Both the position numbers and the translations under genes were made by a program. The notes below the pieces were generated by a model, which had not been told where the DNA came from, made no database searches, and saw nothing but the letters and a program-made list of their open reading frames with translations. From Synergistaceae bacterium (GTDB lineage Bacteria > Synergistota > Synergistia > Synergistales > Thermovirgaceae), in contig DMCT01000060.1 in NCBI GenBank assembly GCA_003446665.1, forward strand, positions 1,422 through 12,167: a stretch of 10,746 nucleotides of DNA, read 5' to 3'. The first letter of the stretch is position 1; each line of letters begins with the position of its first letter. Of this stretch, positions 7,856 through 10,746 are shown piece by piece.

Positions 7856-8599
7856 TTGGCAAGAATTTCAGGGATAAGTGAGGATTGGCCAGAAGACCCT
7901 GGTATCCTTCGTGTTCGGGAGCGCCATTCAAGAACAATTAACCTTGAAGACAAGACCTCAAAACGTATCAGCCTGGTTACCGAACAAGAGGACCTCGGGC
8001 CGAGGAGTGCATGGTTGGAAGAATTGCCCCGTGTCGATGAAGGAGACGAACTCCTCTCCATCCCCTTGCCCGAGGCGGGTACCATCGTTTTCGACCCTGT
8101 GATAAAACCGGGCATGCCGGATTCTCGCTGGCGCCCTCTCTTGAGGGAGTGGATTTTATTCACATGCGACCCGGAGCTGTCTCTCCCTGCAGAGCCAGAA
8201 AGTGTCGAAGAAATTGTAGCCCTGCTTGGCCTCGGCCCGGGACATACTCCAGCCGGCGACGACTGGATTGCAGGCTGGGTTGTAGCTCTTCGGTGGTGCA
8301 GGTCGCCGAGGAGCGGCGCTCTCCTCGATGAGTTTTCGGCCTTACGCCGTGATGGCGTTACAACCTGGCTTTCAGAAAGCATAATTTCCGATGCGCTTGA
8401 AGGAAGGACATGGGCCCGTCCCTTGAAGTTGATCGAAGCTCTGCAGAGTAGCTCTCGGAAAGAGGTTCTAGACGCCGCGGGGGCGCTTTTACAGTGGGGC
8501 CACACTTCAGGCAGGGCGTGGCTCGCGGGATTTGCGTCGGGATTGGAAAAAGCGTTAAACAGAAAAGAAATAAACACCGAGTTACACCTCAGGAGGTGA
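7856..8599 (+). CDS. allH: DUF2877 domain protein, AllH/YlbF-like
   Basis: This 247-residue cytoplasmic protein matches the DUF2877 family, whose E. coli member YlbF (renamed AllH) is one of three proteins needed for oxamate carbamoyltransferase activity in anaerobic allantoin breakdown. The hallmark is GPGHTPAGDDW at residues 127-137, followed by a C-terminal WGHTSG at 214-219 and a Gly-rich helix. The start is TTG at 7856: an in-frame TAG at 7850-7852 excludes anything further upstream, AGG of a modest ribosome site lies seven bases before it, and the first in-frame ATG is deep in the protein. It is the first gene after the terminator and its stop codon lies inside the ribosome site of fdrA, so the two are coupled. 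In E. coli the equivalent gene follows fdrA and ylbE, so the order here is rearranged. Its individual role is unclear. The name refers to E. coli and not to the unrelated B. subtilis YlbF. Confidence 0.8.
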   Translation: MARISGISEDWPEDPGILRVRERHSRTINLEDKTSKRISLVTEQEDLGPRSAWLEELPRVDEGDELLSIPLPEAGTIVFDPVIKPGMPDSRWRPLLREWILFTCDPELSLPAEPESVEEIVALLGLGPGHTPAGDDWIAGWVVALRWCRSPRSGALLDEFSALRRDGVTTWLSESIISDALEGRTWARPLKLIEALQSSSRKEVLDAAGALLQWGHTSGRAWLAGFASGLEKALNRKEINTELHLRR

Positions 8600-8608
8600 T
8601 CGCACTTG
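8585..8608 (+). promoter_or_regulatory. Ideal Shine-Dalgarno for fdrA inside a small hairpin, TTG start
   Basis: AGGAGGTGAT (8591-8600) is a ten-base match to the 3' end of 16S rRNA and ends five bases before the TTG at 8606-8608, with AGGAGG nine bases away. This fixes the TTG as the start instead of the ATG at 8624. The stop codon of the upstream DUF2877 gene (8597-8599) lies within the site. CACCT (8585-8589) can pair with AGGTG (8594-8598) across a four-base loop, so the site could be partly hidden until ribosomes finishing the upstream gene open it. Confidence 0.65.
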
Positions 8609-10138
8609 CAGCGATTGGAAGTAATGCCTCGCACGTATTACGACAGCATAACGCTCATGCGAGTAGCCAAGGAAATAACCAACATGGAAGGCATAGAAAA
8701 CGCCTCGCTATCCATGGGAACGGAAGCGAACCTTCGCATACTGGCGGCAGCCGGATTTGATCTGTCTGGGATCAATGTCACGCCCAATGACCTTGTCATA
8801 GCCGTTTCGGGCGAAGATGCGGTTCTTGATGAAGCACTGTCAAAGGCCAAGGAGTACCTTGCGAATCCGCCGTGGAAGAAAGATGGAGGAAAAAGCGAGA
8901 GCTACAAGCCGCGCAGCCTGGACGGTGCCATATCAGTTCTTCCCGAAGCCAACATTGCGATGATATCCGTGGCTGGAAGGTACGCCGGGGATGTGGCGCT
9001 TGATTGCCTGCACCGGGGGCTCAACGTCATGCTTTATTCCGACAACGTCCCGCTGGAAAAGGAAATAGAGATAAAGAAACTCGCCCGGGAGAAGGGACTT
9101 TTGGTAATGGGTCCCGACTGCGGTACCGCGATAGTACGGGGCGTTGCCATGGGTATGGCCAACATATGTCCCACGGGCCCCGTATCGATAGTGGCTGCGG
9201 CTGGAACGGGGCTTCAGGAAGTACATGTCCAGCTGGCCAAACGCGGAGTGGGGACCCTTCACGGTATCGGTACCGGAGGCAGGGACGTCAGGGCCGAAGT
9301 AGGCGGCATAATGGTTGAAATGGCGACCGAAAAGCTTCTAGAGGATGACGAGGTAGAGGTTCTCGTGGTTATAGGCAAGCCTCCGGCACCGGAAGTGGAG
9401 AAAAAGATCCTGGAACGTATTTCCCGAGGCGCCAAGCCGGCGGTATTGGGTTTTATCGGTGGAGAATCCAGGGGAGACCGAGATGGTGTCTATATCTGCA
9501 CGGAGCTCGAGGAGACCGCCGCTGTGGCGGCTGCTTTGGCCAAGGGAGAAGACGTGGCTGAAGCCCGAAAGGACCTTGACTCAGCCGAAGAAAGCCTCAA
9601 GGAGCTTGCCGGAAAACACGGGCCACGGAAAGGCTGGTTGAGAGGGCTTTATTCCGGCGGCACCCTTTGCTACGAGGCCCAGGTCATAGCGAAGGAGCTT
9701 TTAGGTCCTATCCACAGCAACACCCCCCTGAAAAAAGATCTCAAACTGGAAGACAGCCTGACGTCTGTAGAACACACTATAGTGGACTACGGAGAAGATG
9801 AGTTTACCCAGGGGCGGCTTCACCCGATGATCGACGTCTCTTTAAGGGCAGGTCGATTCGTCGAGGAGGCCAAAGACCCTGGTGTAGGCGTAATTCTTTT
9901 TGACGTGGTGATAGGCTACGGGTGCAATCCCGACCCGGCCACGGAACTTGCCGAAGGTGTATTGAAGGCAAAAGCTGTGGCGGGGGACCGCATAGCCTTT
10001 GTGGCTTCCATTTGCGGCACCGAAACCGACCCCCAAGACGCCGCCAGGCAACGGAGCATTCTCGAGGACGCGGGGGTTCTTGTGTGTGACAGCAATGCCC
10101 GTGCCGCGAGGCTCGCTTCCTACCTGTTGAAGGGGTGA
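8606..10138 (+). CDS. fdrA: FdrA/AllF-like protein (succinyl-CoA synthetase alpha-like fold)
   Basis: This 510-residue protein is FdrA, an acyl-CoA synthetase-like protein. In E. coli, FdrA (AllF) works with YlbE and YlbF as oxamate carbamoyltransferase, converting oxalurate and phosphate to oxamate and carbamoyl phosphate. The N-terminal part (about 1-90) is FdrA-specific. A CoA-ligase-like region follows with GPDCG at 169-173 and AAGTG at 198-202, a Gly-rich GIGTGGRD segment, and a C-terminal ligase-like domain containing HPMID at 406-410 and the conserved DVVIGYG-x-NPDPA stretch. No membrane segment is seen. The E. coli protein is about 555 residues from memory; this one ends about 45 short, and a separate 58-residue ORF six bases downstream looks like the missing tail. 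It lies between the DUF2877 and DUF1116 genes, its usual partners. Family assignment is firm; the exact carbamoyl acceptor or donor here is inference. Confidence 0.9.
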   Translation: MQRLEVMPRTYYDSITLMRVAKEITNMEGIENASLSMGTEANLRILAAAGFDLSGINVTPNDLVIAVSGEDAVLDEALSKAKEYLANPPWKKDGGKSESYKPRSLDGAISVLPEANIAMISVAGRYAGDVALDCLHRGLNVMLYSDNVPLEKEIEIKKLAREKGLLVMGPDCGTAIVRGVAMGMANICPTGPVSIVAAAGTGLQEVHVQLAKRGVGTLHGIGTGGRDVRAEVGGIMVEMATEKLLEDDEVEVLVVIGKPPAPEVEKKILERISRGAKPAVLGFIGGESRGDRDGVYICTELEETAAVAAALAKGEDVAEARKDLDSAEESLKELAGKHGPRKGWLRGLYSGGTLCYEAQVIAKELLGPIHSNTPLKKDLKLEDSLTSVEHTIVDYGEDEFTQGRLHPMIDVSLRAGRFVEEAKDPGVGVILFDVVIGYGCNPDPATELAEGVLKAKAVAGDRIAFVASICGTETDPQDAARQRSILEDAGVLVCDSNARAARLASYLLKG

Positions 10139-10144
10139 TAAAAG

Positions 10145-10321
10145 ATGAATGAGCGACTGCAGGACCTGCTTAAAAACGGGCCGAAGGTCATCAACATAGG
10201 AGTGGAACAGTTCGCCCTGGACCTGGAGGAGCAGGAGGTTCCCACCGTCCAGATGGATTGGCGTCCTCCCCAGGTCGAGTCTGACCTGTTGTCGAAACTG
10301 AAGAAACTCAGGAAAAAGTGA
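10145..10321 (+). CDS. Small FdrA C-terminal-domain-like protein (58 aa)
   Basis: This is a 58-residue ORF between fdrA and the DUF1116 gene. AAGGGG (10130-10135) gives a ribosome site about nine bases before the ATG, and 12 bases separate its stop from the next start. The sequence has a central VINIGVEQFALDL segment, a VQMDWRPP motif at residues 35-42 and a Lys-rich end (KLKKLRKK). The MDWRPP motif and the position right after a shortened FdrA suggest it is the last domain of FdrA, split off as its own polypeptide: 510 plus 58 residues is close to the single-chain length of E. coli FdrA. It has its own start and ribosome site, so a decayed frameshift is unlikely. Its function is otherwise unknown; it probably stays with the FdrA complex. 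Confidence 0.72.
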   Translation: MNERLQDLLKNGPKVINIGVEQFALDLEEQEVPTVQMDWRPPQVESDLLSKLKKLRKK

Positions 10322-10333
10322 GGGGTGAAAAGA

Positions 10334-10746
10334 ATGGTTGATATCGATAAGGCGAATCAGGAGGCAATCTCCCGCCTGCTTTCCGCCCAGCCGATCCTGG
10401 TGGGTATGGGACTGGCGAAAGACGTAATCCCAGATATGGGAGAAAGGGTTCTTCTTCATGCCGGCCCCCCTATCGATTGGGAGAACATGTCGGGACCCAT
10501 GAGGGGTGCCGTCATGGCGGCCTGCCTTTACGAGGGCTGGGCCGAAACGCCGGAAGAAGCGCAGAAAATAGCCGAAAAGGGTGAAGTGACCTTTGACCCT
10601 TGTCATCACCACCATGCCGTAGGCCCCATGGCAGGTGTCACGAGCCCCAATATGCCCGTTTTCATCGTTGAGAACGAAGATCGCGGGAACAAGGCTTTCT
10701 GCAGTATGAACGAAGGATTGGGCAAGGTCATGAGGATGGGGGCGTT
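10334..10746 (+). CDS. allG: DUF1116 protein, AllG/YlbE-like, 3'-partial
   Basis: The first 137 codons of a DUF1116 protein, the family of E. coli YlbE (AllG), are in the window; the family's usual length is about 420 residues. Recognisable blocks are HAGPPIDWENMSGPMRGA (residues 42-59), CHHHHAVGPMAGVTS (90-104), and the conserved VEN and NEGLGKV segments toward the window edge. The His/Cys cluster at 90-94 could bind metal, but that is inference. The start is ATG at 10334, preceded by AGGGG (10321-10325) eight bases upstream. It follows fdrA and the 58-residue ORF in one run of closely spaced genes, which is the gene set of the oxamate carbamoyltransferase complex. A carbamate kinase gene would be expected beyond the window, as in E. 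coli, but is not visible. Confidence 0.88.
   Translation, partial: MVDIDKANQEAISRLLSAQPILVGMGLAKDVIPDMGERVLLHAGPPIDWENMSGPMRGAVMAACLYEGWAETPEEAQKIAEKGEVTFDPCHHHHAVGPMAGVTSPNMPVFIVENEDRGNKAFCSMNEGLGKVMRMGA

Noticed and set aside
7768..7946. 11-base direct repeat AATTAACCTTG in the gap before and at the beginning of the DUF2877 gene
   Set aside because: There are only two copies, one of them inside coding sequence, with no symmetry; chance is the simplest explanation.
7849..8634. 261-codon open frame on the - strand across the DUF2877 gene
   Set aside because: Its translation is Ser/Arg-rich without any recognisable domain, while the + strand frame carries clear DUF2877 motifs and a ribosome-site junction with fdrA. 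It is an antisense shadow.
9842..10615. 257-codon open frame on the - strand across the fdrA end, the 58-residue ORF and the DUF1116 start
   Set aside because: It runs through three + strand genes with good ribosome sites and recognisable proteins; its own translation shows no domain.

Overview
The window reads as a catabolic gene cluster from an anaerobic bacterium, with every supported gene on the + strand. Strong Shine-Dalgarno sequences (one is a ten-base AGGAGGTGAT), two TTG starts, tight gene packing and the gene content (purine-type ABC importer, molybdenum hydroxylase, FdrA-type carbamoyl-transfer genes) would suit a Synergistota or clostridial amino-acid/purine fermenter. That placement is an impression from protein style and was not tested. 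No mobile element, CRISPR array, tRNA or rRNA was seen.

Region 1 (1-3490) is three genes of a BmpA/NupOPQ-type ABC importer: a duplicated ATPase, cut at its 5' end by the window edge, and two overlapping permeases. The substrate-binding lipoprotein is not in view and may lie upstream. Known relatives import nucleosides or other purine-related compounds.

Region 2 (3533-7614) follows in the same direction with short gaps. It encodes a xanthine-dehydrogenase-family molybdopterin subunit, its [2Fe-2S] subunit, and a CodA-like amidohydrolase. No FAD subunit is present. The amidohydrolase appears to lack one of the four metal ligands of cytosine deaminase. A strong hairpin plus T-run at 7652-7689 ends this transcription unit.

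Region 3 (7856-10746, running off the 3' edge) is a second unit: a DUF2877 protein (AllH/YlbF-like), FdrA (AllF-like), a 58-residue ORF, and the start of a DUF1116 protein (AllG/YlbE-like). In E. coli, fdrA-ylbE-ylbF (allFGH) encode the oxamate carbamoyltransferase of anaerobic allantoin use, which yields carbamoyl phosphate for ATP formation by carbamate kinase. The 58-residue ORF looks like the C-terminal tail of FdrA encoded as a separate protein.

Together the genes suggest uptake of a purine-like N-heterocycle, hydroxylation by the Mo enzyme, a hydrolytic ring or amide step, and recovery of a carbamoyl group as carbamoyl phosphate. The importer and carbamoyltransferase assignments are solid at family level. 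The substrate and the order of steps are inference.
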